The notes: generated by a model from the sequence alone, not told the origin. Counted from the first letter of the stretch, positions 1 through 9,858 are shown. The stretch: 64,000 nucleotides of DNA from Prorocentrum cordatum (GCA_963575745.1 CAUYUJ010017860.1:763130-827129), one strand, 5' to 3'. Translations and numbers: made by a program.

Positions 1-1
1 G

Positions 2-2494
2 GCACTATACTCGCCAGAGGCAGCGCGAGTATGGGCCAAACAGCACTACGACACTGAAGCAGCCACCAGGGACGACCCTAACCAGCCCCGCCCACGCGTC
101 TCGCTTCGCAAGCTCCAGCTGGACCCGAAACCACTCATCGACCTGGTGTACACTGGCTTGCAAGCCGTCCCCGTGCGGGGGCATCCTGACGCACGCGAGT
201 CGCACCCCAGCGGCTCCAGCCCTGGGGCCGCGTCTGGCCCACCGCGCACTCACAAGCCAGGCACAGCCCTGGCGCACAGTCCAGACCGCTCATCGACGTC
301 ATCAGGAGCCGACGAACGCCGTACGCCTTCCCTCATCAGCGCGGCCGCCGCCCTCGCCCGAGGCCACGCCCGCCCACGGCGATCCGCCTCTCGTTCGTCA
401 CGACAGAGTGGCGGAAACTCCACCTCAGAGGCATCACGTGGGAGCACCGCCGACTGCCTACCACGTCCTCGCCTACCACGTCCGTGATGTGCGGGCCCGT
501 GTCAATGCCCCTGGCATCGAGGTCTGGCTTGACCCTGGTGATCACCACGACGGCGCCTACTTACCGTGGGGGACGACAGTCATGGGCCACCGCGTTATAG
601 ACCCTGCGGTGGCGGGGCGGGACGGCTGGGTCATCCTCCACCACGACCACGGCGACACCACTACTAGCTCTGGGCACCGACCCAAGTCCACGTCAAAGCG
701 GACGACACCTGGCGCACGGTCATGGTACCAGCGGACATGGGGCCCCAGTGGATCGAGTGCCATGCCGAGGACGCTCGCCTCCCCGCCGAGGTTGTCCGCA
801 CTACAGGCCTATCCTGGTTTGCTGACGTCTGGCCCTTGTGGGATCGCCCTCGACCCCACCCAGACGACCCAGGCACAAACGAGCATGCGCTCCCGCCTCT
901 ACCAGGACGCTGGTCTTGCCTACAGTGCCGATTCCAATGCTGTCAGTACTGCGCGGCTCGCCGCAACACGCAGCTCGGCACCTCGGGCCAACCAACGTGC
1001 CCAGACTGTGCCCGCAGCGGACTGCGTACACTTATGGACTGGTCCACGGACTACTCTTGCAACAGTTGGACGTGTGCATACAGCACCGACAACAGGGACT
1101 CCGACACATGCTGCCTGTCCAGCAGGTGCCCCCATCCCCCCAGTCCACACAGCCTGCTCGACGTCCGTGCCACAGGGATGCCGCCGCACATCCTTGCCCG
1201 CCAATACGGCAACGCGCCAGCCCACCACGACCTCAAGGAACCCCCCCGAGCGCCTTCAGGCCCCGGGGGGGGAACCTCCACAACCAGGCCAAGCAGGTTA
1301 CCAGGGTCAATGGTACTTCCCACCGAGGCCGCGGCGCGTCCCCAGGCAGGGACTGCCTGACGGCACGAGGCGGCCACCTGGGTTCACAGGAACGGGGATG
1401 CCCGAAGAACCGTTCCCCGACCAACCTCTTTGGAGGGAAGGCTACGTGCTCTTCGGCCCCCACCAGGCCCTCAAGGAGGAATTCACCTTCAACAAGACGG
1501 TCCGCCGACCCTACTCCCTAGCCATCACCAACATGTACAGGGACCGTGTCACGGTCAGGACCGTCTGCGAGTCGATCGCCGAGCGCATCCACACTACCCG
1601 CACCCGCTGGCGAGATGTGGTACTGTACTGGGACGCCGAGGGTGGTCCTGGGCCTCAAGCTCTCGACTATGACATGCGACTCTGCGACGCCATGGTGAGC
1701 CGTGCCACGACCGAAGCCGAGCTAAACCACGACCGCAGCAACCGTGGTAGTTTCTGCCTCTATGGACCAGCGCACCAGCGAGCTGTAAACATCACGGCGA
1801 TCTCCGAGCCGCAGAACATCGACTACATGGAGCATGTGCGGCGATACTCACCCGTAGGGGAGACCTACCCAGACCACGCCTTCGAGCACGTCTATCGGGG
1901 CTGGCAGCGGCCCGACGTGCCCACCATCCTCCCCGACACCCGCCCCCCCTCTCGAGAGCCGACCAGCAGCGATATCAACAGCACCAGCAGCGCATTCAGC
2001 AGCGCGACCAACGCGACGCAGGACAGCCGAGCACGCCACGCTACCGCTCTCCCGCGCGAGTCCCGACAGGCGGCAGCACGGCCTACGGCGGGGCTGCCGC
2101 CTATTACCGTGGCCCCATAGGCGCCAGGCCCGCGGCGGCTGGAGCAGCCGCCTCCAGCTACGGCCACGCCCCCCCCGCCAGGGTACACCCAGCGGTCATC
2201 GGCGACCCGCGTGCACTCGTGCAGGCCCTCCCACGGGCCACCTCGCCCGTGCCGGGGTCCACGCGCGCCTGGGGCCATTACTCAGGCCGACATGATGGCA
2301 CCTCCAGCAACCAGCCCGCAGTGATAACCCCTGCGGCTTCAGCCCAGGGGGCTGCAACAAACCGTGGCAGGACTGGGCGCCCCGAAGGATGGCGTGATGC
2401 GAATGTGCGCGCTTGGCAACCGCGCCAGCACACGCCCCCGCCAAACGTGGCTGCAGCACTGCGCCCTGCCCAGGCAAAAACCTGCCCCACCTGA
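2..2494 (+). pseudogene. retrotransposon ORF1 (nucleic-acid-binding, Gag-like), frameshifted
   Basis: The protein-like reading moves between two frames: frame 2 (2-487), frame 0 (about 420-660), frame 2 (about 668-1150), frame 0 (about 1150-2060) and frame 2 again (to the stop at 2494). Near 910-1015 there is a Cys cluster of the form C-x2-C-x3-CC-x2-C followed by C-x2-C, which could bind zinc. Around 1200-1400 it is rich in Pro, Gly and Gln. From 1420 to 1900 comes the most ordered, globular-looking part, with segments such as EEFTFNKTVRRPYSLAITNM. In LINEs this position holds the RNA-binding chaperone protein. No known ORF1 domain (RRM, CCHC gag knuckle) was recognised. Each segment lacks internal stops, so recent indels or assembly errors explain the shifts better than long decay. 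A start codon cannot be chosen. Confidence 0.6.
2134..2152. other. perfect 7-bp hairpin in ORF1
   Basis: GGCGGCT (2134-2140) and AGCCGCC (2146-2152) are perfect complements around a 5-base loop. It lies just past the stop of one ORF1 frame (2120) and close to a frame switch. It resembles in composition the shorter GGCT-AGCC hairpins found along the element. Confidence 0.5.
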
Positions 2495-3620
2495 GCGGGA
2501 GAGGCAGCCGCTTACCCCGCTCGTCCTCACGCACATCCAGGCGCATCACAGCGCCTCCCCGCGGCACAGCGAGGGAAGCGCCCACCACGTCAGCCCCCGC
2601 CCCGACGCTGTCGACCCTGACCAGGCCACAGCCACGGCGGAGGGCGGCACAAGCGCCTCCCGCCAGCCCAGCCCCTCACCCTGCGCGGCGCCGATCCGAT
2701 CCCCGAGCAGGGCGGATTCCGAGCGCGCTAATGCCCAGGCGACCTCGCCACGCGACCGCCACACGGGCGGGCGCGTCCCGCGCAGCAGGCCCTGCAGCCG
2801 CCACAGCTCACGCAAGGCCCCAGGGAGCTCCACGAGCTCGCCGCCTCGCGAGACTCAGGCTGATGGCCGAGCCCCCGAAGTGGTGCCACGCTTCGGTGCC
2901 AGCGTCATCGAACCTGGCCAAGTCGACCTCGAGCCGACGCCGTCCACGGACCACGAGCCGCCGCTGCCCACCCGCGTGATCGTCCCCATCGACGAGGCGC
3001 CGACCTTCGACCCGTTCAAGAACAAGTACCGTGTCAAGGACCTTGCGGCGGGTTTCGGCGGTGGTTCACCGCTCTCACCTCAGAGTCGGGGCGGAGCCCC
3101 CGCCACCTCAGCCGCTGCCGCGGCAGCGGCGGCCCCGCGGGGAATCAGCCCTGCCCGCAACGCGGGCCTCACGGCAGCGGGCATGGACGAGGCCCAGCGC
3201 CAGGCCACCGACCGCGCTGCTCGAGCTGTTCCACCAGATGCTGCTCATCAAGATACTGACGGGGCGGGCGCGCCACCGCAGGACGGACCAGCGGTGTCGC
3301 GTGCGCAGTATATGCGCGTGCGTTGTGCCGCTGCCGCGCCTAGCCGGCGCCGCCGGTTCGCTTTTGCTTTTGTGTTCGGCAGGACGGATCGAGGAGTCGC
3401 CTCCCTCTCTCTCTGCTGCCGTCTCACCTCTCCTCCCCTCGTCCCCTATGGTACAGGAGTGAAGAGGATTTTTCGAGACAGTTTTACTGACGTTTATGAA
3501 CCCCCCCTGGCGCAGTGCCGACCATGTCTCGCCTATACTTCTGGCCTGACGGCGGCTTCAGCCCCGGTCAAGCTAATCCATAGGAACGCCATGAGCTCCT
3601 ACTGTGGCCAAGCCTTCTAA
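2364..3620 (+). CDS. retrotransposon ORF1 distal part and inter-ORF spacer
   Basis: This frame runs 418 codons to TAA at 3618-3620. Its first third is Pro/Arg/Ser-rich low complexity. The segment from about 2870 to 3230 looks genuine, with acidic and hydrophobic residues (VIVPIDEAPTFDPFKNKYRV) followed by a poly-Ala run encoded near 3108-3140. Around 3220 the better reading moves to frame 1 (LELFHQMLLIKILTG). From about 3300 the sequence has pyrimidine tracts and no protein character, so it is probably untranslated spacer before ORF2. The ATG at 2364 is only the first one in this frame and probably not the true start, since the frame 2 segment ending at 2494 overlaps it. Function is unknown; position suggests the C-terminal part of the ORF1 product. 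Confidence 0.4.
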   Translation: MAGLGAPKDGVMRMCALGNRASTRPRQTWLQHCALPRQKPAPPERERQPLTPLVLTHIQAHHSASPRHSEGSAHHVSPRPDAVDPDQATATAEGGTSASRQPSPSPCAAPIRSPSRADSERANAQATSPRDRHTGGRVPRSRPCSRHSSRKAPGSSTSSPPRETQADGRAPEVVPRFGASVIEPGQVDLEPTPSTDHEPPLPTRVIVPIDEAPTFDPFKNKYRVKDLAAGFGGGSPLSPQSRGGAPATSAAAAAAAAPRGISPARNAGLTAAGMDEAQRQATDRAARAVPPDAAHQDTDGAGAPPQDGPAVSRAQYMRVRCAAAAPSRRRRFAFAFVFGRTDRGVASLSLCCRLTSPPLVPYGTGVKRIFRDSFTDVYEPPLAQCRPCLAYTSGLTAASAPVKLIHRNAMSSYCGQAF

Positions 3621-4864
3621 CTGGGCGAGGGTCAGGCTGACCTACACCGTGCGGGGCGTGCAAACCCCAGCTCCACCGATGGAGACGGGCCAGGTCGCTC
3701 CATACACCTCGTCAGCCTAAACATCACCAGTCTCTCAGCGAACTGGCCAACCATCACCGCTCTTGGTGTCGACCACAACGCCGCAGTCATAACACTGCAG
3801 GAGACCCGACATGCCAAGCCGACCAGACAAGCCATCGCTACCAGCGCCGCCAATCCACACCACGGGGGATACCACGCCAGTCTTGGACCTGACCTGGATC
3901 TGGCGCGAGCCCAGCGCAGAGCTGCCCACGGCGGCACAGACCACACCGTCGTGGCAACACTGGCGCCTCGGGAGGGGTCGCCATCCTCTCTAAGGATGCC
4001 ATTGTCGACTCCACTGTCGACGACACTGCGCCCTGTATCGTCGCCCTCAAGGCCAAGAAAAGATGGCACGAGGTCTTTCTCCCGCTCTGCACTCAGCACC
4101 GCCGCAGGCGGCGACGAAACAACCACGGGCCCGCGGGGATCTACATAGCTAGCCTCTACGGGATTGCTGGAGGAGACAGCACAGATCTTTTTCGGCTTGC
4201 TGACTGCGCCGCCGCTAGGGTCGGCTCAGCCCCGTATTTCATCTGCATGGACGCCAACACGAACCTCGACGACAATCCACACCTGCTGCACATGATGCAG
4301 CGCGGATGGTTTAACGTCGCTGAGGGCACACCAGACCACACCATGCACACATACGGCAATATCCCTGACTGGGACCGCGTCACCAAGTGCCCCCGCACTT
4401 CGCGCATCGATTATATCATTGCCAACCAAGCGGCGCGATCCCTTGTCACCAACTTCTGCTATCTGCGCGACTTGCCAGCGAAGTCCCATGTTGGCCTGCA
4501 GGTCACGCTTGACCTCAGTCGCCTCGACCATACGGCCCGACGCCTTCTCGCCCCCACGCCCTACCCTCCCAACGATGGAGCTCACGAGGGTCACGAACTG
4601 CAGGCACTAGGGACCCTCATCGCTGGGCGATATCAGGACCGCATGGAACAGGCCGACACACGCGACGACGTGGAACGCATGTTCGCCCTGCTAACGAGGC
4701 CAGTCATGAGTACCATCTCACCCGTCTGCGCGACCTGCCACCTCCACCGCCCGACCACCCAAAAAAAAAGCCCCCCACCATGCACGGGCTCACGCCCAGG
4801 TTCGAAGAGCGACCAGTTGTCCCCCGCGCCTTCCCCACCTACGGAGCTTCCACGATACACATGA
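3621..4864 (+). pseudogene. ORF2 N-terminus: AP-like endonuclease (EEP fold), one frameshift inside
   Basis: This domain nicks the target DNA to prime reverse transcription. The frame is open right after the ORF1 stop (frame 0 from 3621), with the N-terminal motif SLNITSL near 3711 and the catalytic-Glu motif ITLQETRH near 3770. Near 3960 the reading moves to frame 2, which continues GGVAILSKD. The later motifs are clear: MDANTN near 4247 (like GDFNT), SRIDYI near 4402 (RIDYI core) and KSH near 4481 in place of the usual SDH. The Asp of the usual SDH is Lys here, which is unusual and may lower activity. Around 4690 the reading shifts again, from frame 2 to frame 1, before the A9 run at 4760-4768. 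Identification of the fold rests on four spaced motifs. Confidence 0.85.
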
Positions 4865-5560
4865 ACCGACTGCGCAAGCTCCATCGGCAACTCTGTGAGC
4901 TTCGCTTCATCGGACAGCACCATAATTTAGATTGCCGTGCCATCCCGCCGTACCTAGCGCAGCGCATCGACTGCACGTGGACCGCGGCCCGCCTCCTATG
5001 TCACAAGCTGCGCCCCACGGTTCTCCTAGACTTCCCCGAGGCCTGGACCCCCGACGAGCCAGCACCTCACGGAGAGCACCTTGACGGTTTGATACAAAAC
5101 CTCGACTTAGAGCTGGCGCGACGTGCGAACCGTGCCAAAGCTGAACGCATCAAGATATGGGCTGAGGGCGTCCGCGAGCCAAGCGGGCGAAAGGCGGCCA
5201 TATGCGCACGGGCTGCTGACAGCTCGCCCACGGCGTATCTCCGCACGCCTACCACACCTGACGATACGCAACTCCACTGCGACACCAACGCCTTTAAACC
5301 TGACAAAGCTAGCACGGACGATAGCGACGCTGACACCGAAGCTGGCGGCTTCAGCCCCAGCGACGGTAGTTCGCCCGACACGGACAACGACGAAGACCAC
5401 ACTTGTGAACCACCACCTGCACAAGTCCCCGACATTCTCCCTGCCAACGCCATTGTTTCTAATACCAAAGACATGCTTAAGCTCATGGTCGACACCTGGG
5501 AGCCCATCTTGGGCAGGTACCGCGCCCGTGCAGGACATGACGCCGAAGCCATGCCGACGT
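4681..5560 (+). CDS. ORF2 linker between endonuclease and reverse transcriptase
   Basis: Frame 1 continues from about 4690 through an A9 run and an unbroken stretch to about 5540, where the coding sense passes to frame 0. The product is mostly helical and charged near the start (RLRKLHRQLCELRF, then LARRANRAKAERIKIWAEG), followed by an acidic Ser/Asp-rich stretch near 5310-5400. It ends with the conserved-looking segment MLKLMVDTWEPILGRYR. LINE ORF2 proteins usually have a poorly conserved linker of this length here. No catalytic motif is visible. The acidic part contains one copy of the GGCTTCAGCC hairpin motif. Confidence 0.65.
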
Positions 5561-7277
5561 GGCTGACTTCTACGACGAGTACCGACAAGAGCTGCCTACG
5601 CCATCACCAGCTACCCCTTTCCACCTCACCGACGACCAACTCATCCACTTTATTCGCACCCGTTCACCGCGCCGTGCGGGGGGACTGGACGGCTGGACTA
5701 CTAAGGAGGCTAAGGAGTTACCCGACGACATCCTTCGCCTCTTCGCCAGCGTCTTACGTGCTATGCAACGCACTGGCACCATCCCAGAACCCCTCCTTCA
5801 TGTGCCAAACCCGTGCCTCCGAAAAGGCCGAGGCGAACTCCCAACGGACCAACGACTTCTCTCGGTGCTTTCCGTTTGGATGTATGCGTGGGAAGCGCCA
5901 GCTTACCGCAGCCTCATGGACTGGCGGAAAGGATGGACCCGCGCCACGAGCTTTGGCGCTGTCCCCAAAGCTACCATTGGGGACGTCAGCACCTCTCTTG
6001 CCCTGCGCATTGAACACGCCAGGGCCTTACTCCTTCCCTTAGCTGGGGCTGCCCTTGACCGACAGAAGTGTTTCGACTACCTCATCACGGACATCTGCCT
6101 TAACCTTGCGCTTCACGCGGGGTGCCCCCAAGACATCGTTACTGTCCGCAGAAACTTCTACAGTCGCCACAAACGCTACATCCGCATGAACGGAGCGTAC
6201 TCTAAGGAATTGGCCAGGACCAACGGTCACCTCCAGGGAAGCTCTTGGTCCCTGGACGACATTAAGCTGCTCATGTGTGTGTGGACCAAGAGACAGCATC
6301 GATACGTTCCGCGATCACTCAGCACTACCTTTGTTGACGACAGCAACTCCACTACTCACACCGCGCCTGAGTTGCAGAAATCTCTTGATGAAACCGCCAA
6401 GTTTGATCGATTTTCTGGTCAACGCATTCACCCTGGCAAAGTGGCGGGGTGGGCGCTCACCGACGAGCTTCACCCCGCCGTTACCCAGCTCACTCTGGCG
6501 GAACGGCCCTTACGCGTGGTCGACTCCTTCAAGCTCGTCGGGAGTTACATCAACGCCGAGGCAGCGCCGGCTCCAGCCGCGCTTAACCTCACGGCCACCG
6601 CTGACGCCCGTGTTCGGAGGGCGACTAGTCGCCTGCCGCGCATTGGCAAGCTCCCATCGCCGATGCTTATTAAGGCGCGGCACGCCCGTTCCCTTGCTGC
6701 CAGCGTCTGTACCACGGGCACCGACATTCAAGCCCCATCAGGCCCCGTCAAAACTGCCTACAACCATGCCCTTAAGGCGGCTATCCGCCCCAAGGGAAAC
6801 AAGTGGGTCGAGTTTTGGACTCTCATGGCCGTGTGCGTCCCAGGACACGCCCTGGAGATTGACGCCATCACGCAGCGTGAAGTTTTCCTGTGTCTGCGGC
6901 GACAGGTTAATCGCGACGCTACACTCTGCGGTCTCGTCAGGGATCTCCAACACCACGTTCAGACCCTGTTTGGTGGAGGACCTGTCGGACGACTTGTCCA
7001 GTCGCTCCAGCAGCTCCGTTGGACCTGGCCCACATTTGGCATCATGTACGACGTCTGGGGCTGCCAGATCAGTTGGCTGAACTTACCCCAAAACGCCTTC
7101 CTTCACATGCTGCGGGCCTCACAACGCAGAGCCTTTCTGAGGAGGATCAAGCACGGCGTCACGACCTTGGATACCTTGCCTCTGTCAGACAGGGCCTCGA
7201 CCTCTTCGCCAGCACGTGGCTCGCCCGAACGAAAGGAGCAGCCAAATGCAATGCCTGGCAGCTGGCGCTCCTCCTGA
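5559..7277 (+). CDS. ORF2 reverse transcriptase domain
   Basis: This is the polymerase that copies element RNA into DNA at the nicked target. The frame is unbroken for 572 codons. Motifs in order: AGGLDGW (near 5680) as the G-x-DG motif of block 1; D-x2-K-x-FD at 6057-6077 as palm motif A with the first catalytic Asp; LQGSSWSLDD near 6231 as motif B; FVDD at 6330-6341 as motif C, where most LINEs have YADD or FADD; then GQRIHPGKVAGW and VDSFKLVGSYI as the D/E blocks. The C-terminal part (thumb and connection) runs to about 7150, where the protein-like reading moves to frame 2. The ATG at 5559 is internal to ORF2, not a translation start. RT identity is secure; enzyme activity is not. Confidence 0.92.
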   Translation: MADFYDEYRQELPTPSPATPFHLTDDQLIHFIRTRSPRRAGGLDGWTTKEAKELPDDILRLFASVLRAMQRTGTIPEPLLHVPNPCLRKGRGELPTDQRLLSVLSVWMYAWEAPAYRSLMDWRKGWTRATSFGAVPKATIGDVSTSLALRIEHARALLLPLAGAALDRQKCFDYLITDICLNLALHAGCPQDIVTVRRNFYSRHKRYIRMNGAYSKELARTNGHLQGSSWSLDDIKLLMCVWTKRQHRYVPRSLSTTFVDDSNSTTHTAPELQKSLDETAKFDRFSGQRIHPGKVAGWALTDELHPAVTQLTLAERPLRVVDSFKLVGSYINAEAAPAPAALNLTATADARVRRATSRLPRIGKLPSPMLIKARHARSLAASVCTTGTDIQAPSGPVKTAYNHALKAAIRPKGNKWVEFWTLMAVCVPGHALEIDAITQREVFLCLRRQVNRDATLCGLVRDLQHHVQTLFGGGPVGRLVQSLQQLRWTWPTFGIMYDVWGCQISWLNLPQNAFLHMLRASQRRAFLRRIKHGVTTLDTLPLSDRASTSSPARGSPERKEQPNAMPGSWRSS

Positions 7278-7705
7278 ACTACCTGTCGGGCGGGGACCAC
7301 ACCCAACAGCGACGATCCCGATCAAACACGTCTGCTGACCCCAGCCCAATCTGCCGATACTGCGACGAGGAAGAGGAAACTCAGGAGCACACTGTCCGCG
7401 ACTGCAAGTGCTGGGCCCGAGAAAGAGTCCCTCTCACCACCCTCATCAGTGACGAGCAGTGGGCCCGTCTTCCGCCGCACACAAGACACTGCGGGCTCTT
7501 CGATGAAGACCCAGCCCTCCTCGACCTGCAGGCCGACCTCGCGAGGGACCCGCTACCTCAGCCATACCGCGGCCCCCACCTGAGGGAGATCCTGCGGCTT
7601 CAGCCCAGGACTCCTACACCACCTACCTTGACCACGACACTGGTTGGACATGGGTCTACGCTGCCACGGACGGTGCATGCACCAACCAAGCCATCCCATT
7701 GCTAG
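7019..7705 (+). CDS. ORF2 CCHC zinc knuckle region
   Basis: After a frame change near 7150 the product continues in frame 2 with a helical stretch (SEEDQARRHDLGYL, then CNAWQLALLLNYLSGG) and a zinc knuckle. Its ligands are Cys at 7352 and 7361, His at 7388 and Cys at 7403, giving C-x2-C-x8-H-x4-C. This is the usual zf-RVT type finger at the end of the RT module of LINE ORF2 and probably helps bind element RNA or target DNA. At about 7590 the coding sense passes to frame 1 for RNase H, at a copy of the GGCTTCAGCC hairpin motif. The last 35 residues of this frame are therefore probably out-of-frame. Confidence 0.85.
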   Translation: MDLAHIWHHVRRLGLPDQLAELTPKRLPSHAAGLTTQSLSEEDQARRHDLGYLASVRQGLDLFASTWLARTKGAAKCNAWQLALLLNYLSGGDHTQQRRSRSNTSADPSPICRYCDEEEETQEHTVRDCKCWARERVPLTTLISDEQWARLPPHTRHCGLFDEDPALLDLQADLARDPLPQPYRGPHLREILRLQPRTPTPPTLTTTLVGHGSTLPRTVHAPTKPSHC

Positions 7706-8838
7706 CACGAGCGGGCTGCGGCGTCTACTACGGCATCGACCACCGCATGAACTACAGTGCACGCGTTCACGGCATTACGCAGAACGCACAGCTTGCGGAG
7801 ACCCTCGCCATTGTCCACCTCACGGCATGTGCTGAACGGCCCGTACACGTTTTCGTGGACAACCAGGCGGTGGTCGATGGTTTCCAAAGTATCATCGAAG
7901 GACACTCACCACCGCAGGGCACGCACGTGGAGCTCTGGGAAAAGATCCACCGATGCGTCATGGCCAAGCCCAACATGTTCCACGTCGAGAAAATCGCAAG
8001 CCACCTGGGCGACATGGGCATCGACCTCGGGCTCATCGGGCCCATCGCGGAGGAGTTCAATCGTCAGGCTGACGCCCTCGCCACAACGGCGGCACGTACT
8101 CAGAACCTTCCAGACGACATTGTCGAAGCTGCCAAAACACGACATCGCCAAGCGACCGTGCTTCATGGAGTCGCTGTCGCCATCTACGAGCGTAGACACC
8201 GCACACTCCCCCTCCCACACCGCAGGGCTGGGTTTACAGCTGCGGAACTCAACAAAATGGAACCAAATCCCCTGCTGTCTGACCAGGCACCACCCGCGGC
8301 TGGACCAGACATCCCACAGAACCCGGACGAGCTCTGGGCCGAGGCCAAACGGGCGATATTCGACGAACAGGAGGACGACCCGTTCGGCTTTGGCGGGGGC
8401 CTTGACTTCCTAGGCGACGGGCCAGCCAGCGCCAACCTTGCCCCGACGGGCACCCGCACGTCGCCCTCGACTCCGCCACTGAGAGCGGCATCGCACCCAC
8501 ATGACAACGCCGCTCACCTTCAAGACGCTGACGAACAGGAGGACGACCTGTTCAGCTTCGGTGGGGGGTCGGACGCTTTGGACGACGGACCAGTCAGCGA
8601 AAACCCTGCCCCGTCGGACAACCTCTCGATGCCTACCGCGACTCCGTCCCCGAGAGCGACATCGCCCCCATACGATGATATCGGCCACCGCCAAGACGCC
8701 GACGACGACCTGGGTGACCCCCGCGGACTGAGTGGCATAGACGACGCACACCGACACCCCACGCTGCCGACCATGCCGCTCTACCGATACGCCACCCTTC
8801 TACGCGGCCGACCTCAGAGCCCTCGCACGGCATCATGA
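7609..8838 (+). CDS. ORF2 RNase H domain and C-terminal repeat region
   Basis: RNase H degrades element RNA in the RNA-DNA hybrid. Its four acidic residues are all in place in frame 1: Asp at 7669 (ATDGA), Glu at 7798 (QLAET), Asp at 7858 (FVDNQAV) and Asp at 8071 (NRQADALA), spaced as in type I RNase H. The domain covers about 7609-8130. A C-terminal extension follows, Pro-rich and acidic, with two tandem 56-residue units (8362-8529 and 8530-8697) and the start of a third. TGA at 8836-8838 ends the frame. RNase H occurs in only some LINE clades (for example I, R1, Tad), so this helps place the element. Confidence 0.9.
   Translation, partial: DSYTTYLDHDTGWTWVYAATDGACTNQAIPLLARAGCGVYYGIDHRMNYSARVHGITQNAQLAETLAIVHLTACAERPVHVFVDNQAVVDGFQSIIEGHSPPQGTHVELWEKIHRCVMAKPNMFHVEKIASHLGDMGIDLGLIGPIAEEFNRQADALATTAARTQNLPDDIVEAAKTRHRQATVLHGVAVAIYERRHRTLPLPHRRAGFTAAELNKMEPNPLLSDQAPPAAGPDIPQNPDELWAEAKRAIFDEQEDDPFGFGGGLDFLGDGPASANLAPTGTRTSPSTPPLRAASHPHDNAAHLQDADEQEDDLFSFGGGSDALDDGPVSENPAPSDNLSMPTATPSPRATSPPYDDIGHRQDADDDLGDPRGLSGIDDAHRHPTLPTMPLYRYATLLRGRPQSPRTAS
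8362..8697 (+). repeat. two tandem 56-residue repeats in the ORF2 C-terminus
   Basis: Both units begin DEQEDD and share the order DEQEDD, F-x-FGGG, LxDGP, then Pro/Ser/Thr-rich, ending HxQDA. The offset is exactly 168 bp, so the frame is kept. A third unit seems to begin at 8698 with DDD. The repeat has diverged, yet frame and key residues persist, which suggests it was kept as protein for some time. Confidence 0.85.
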
Positions 8839-9417
8839 TTGGTCCCACCGCGCAAACCACTCCGCCCCCCCCACCAGCGGCAGCCCGCGGGGGCGGCTTC
8901 AGCCCCCCCGCAGGGCACTGAACCAGACAGGCCCTCGCGCCCCGTCCACGCTTCCATCGTTGCTGAGCGAGAGGATGCGGCTCTCCCGACCTCTCGGGGC
9001 GTGGCCCTAGCGGCTCCAGCCCTGGGGTCACGTTTTCCCCTCCAGTCACCTTTCAAGGGTGACGGACGACAGCGTACAGGGTGCCGCACTACGCTAGTCC
9101 ACCATCTGGACAGGCGTAACGAGGACCTCGCCTCTGTCTCGAGGCCCTCGGCCGCTGGCACTGAACAGCCACCCCTCACCGACCGCGAAACCGAGCTGTC
9201 CCAGGCTATGGCTGCTCTCCAGCAGAGGTGCGTTGCTCTCGCCGCGGACCTCGCCGCCGCCCAAGCTCGCCAAGGCCCTCTACTCCAGCGCCTCTACAGC
9301 GCCGGGCGAGCCTTCGCCGAGCTGCTCACGCCCTCGCCCGATGGTGCCGTGCCGTCACTCACCATCCAAGCTATGCTGTCATCGTTCCGCGGCGCTCCAC
9401 CTGGTGCCCCGCACTAA
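8839..9417 (+). CDS. in-frame downstream reading frame with coiled coil
   Basis: Directly after the ORF2 TGA the same frame stays open for 193 codons to TAA at 9415-9417. It is Pro-rich at first, then from about 9170 to 9330 has a Glu/Leu/Ala-rich helix (for example ELSQAMAALQQR, then AADLAAAQARQG) typical of a coiled coil. It could be an ORF2 extension reached by stop-codon readthrough, a small ORF3, or chance. The second half lies inside the 769-bp direct repeat, and the same protein sequence is also open in the second copy (10118-10529). Function is unknown. Confidence 0.45.
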   Translation: MVPPRKPLRPPHQRQPAGAASAPPQGTEPDRPSRPVHASIVAEREDAALPTSRGVALAAPALGSRFPLQSPFKGDGRQRTGCRTTLVHHLDRRNEDLASVSRPSAAGTEQPPLTDRETELSQAMAALQQRCVALAADLAAAQARQGPLLQRLYSAGRAFAELLTPSPDGAVPSLTIQAMLSSFRGAPPGAPH

Positions 9418-9771
9418 TCTCCTCCTTTCTGCCTGCCCGTGTGTACGCGTGGCTCCGCGTCCACGGGGTCAGGGCGTGTGGGCGGGGGGTGCCCCGTCAC
9501 TGCGCGCCGCCTTGCGGCCAAGCGCCCAACTGGCGGTCTGCCAAGCCGCCTAGCCACGTGTCAGCACGTCGCCTTTCTTGTTGGGGCCTTTTTTCCTCAC
9601 GCGGTCTGACAGGTGAGATCATCATCGTCTGTCCGCCGTCTGTAGCGTCTGTCGCACTGCGCCGGGGGAGGGGTTTTTTGTTGCCCGCCCTCGTATCTAA
9701 AGGCTGCACCGCCGCTAATAGTGCTTGGCGAGTTGTCGCACCGCAGTGCGCCTCGCGGACGGACCCTGGTC

Positions 9772-9774
<3 letters not shown>
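9006..9774 (+). repeat. element 3' tail, copy 1 of a direct repeat
   Basis: This 769-bp unit begins with CCTAGCGGCTCCAGCCCTGG and ends GGACCCTGGTCCGC, right before a (CT)n tract. It is nearly identical to 10118-10884. It contains the coiled-coil reading frame and about 350 bp of untranslated tail. Confidence 0.95.
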
Positions 9775-9858
<84 letters not shown>

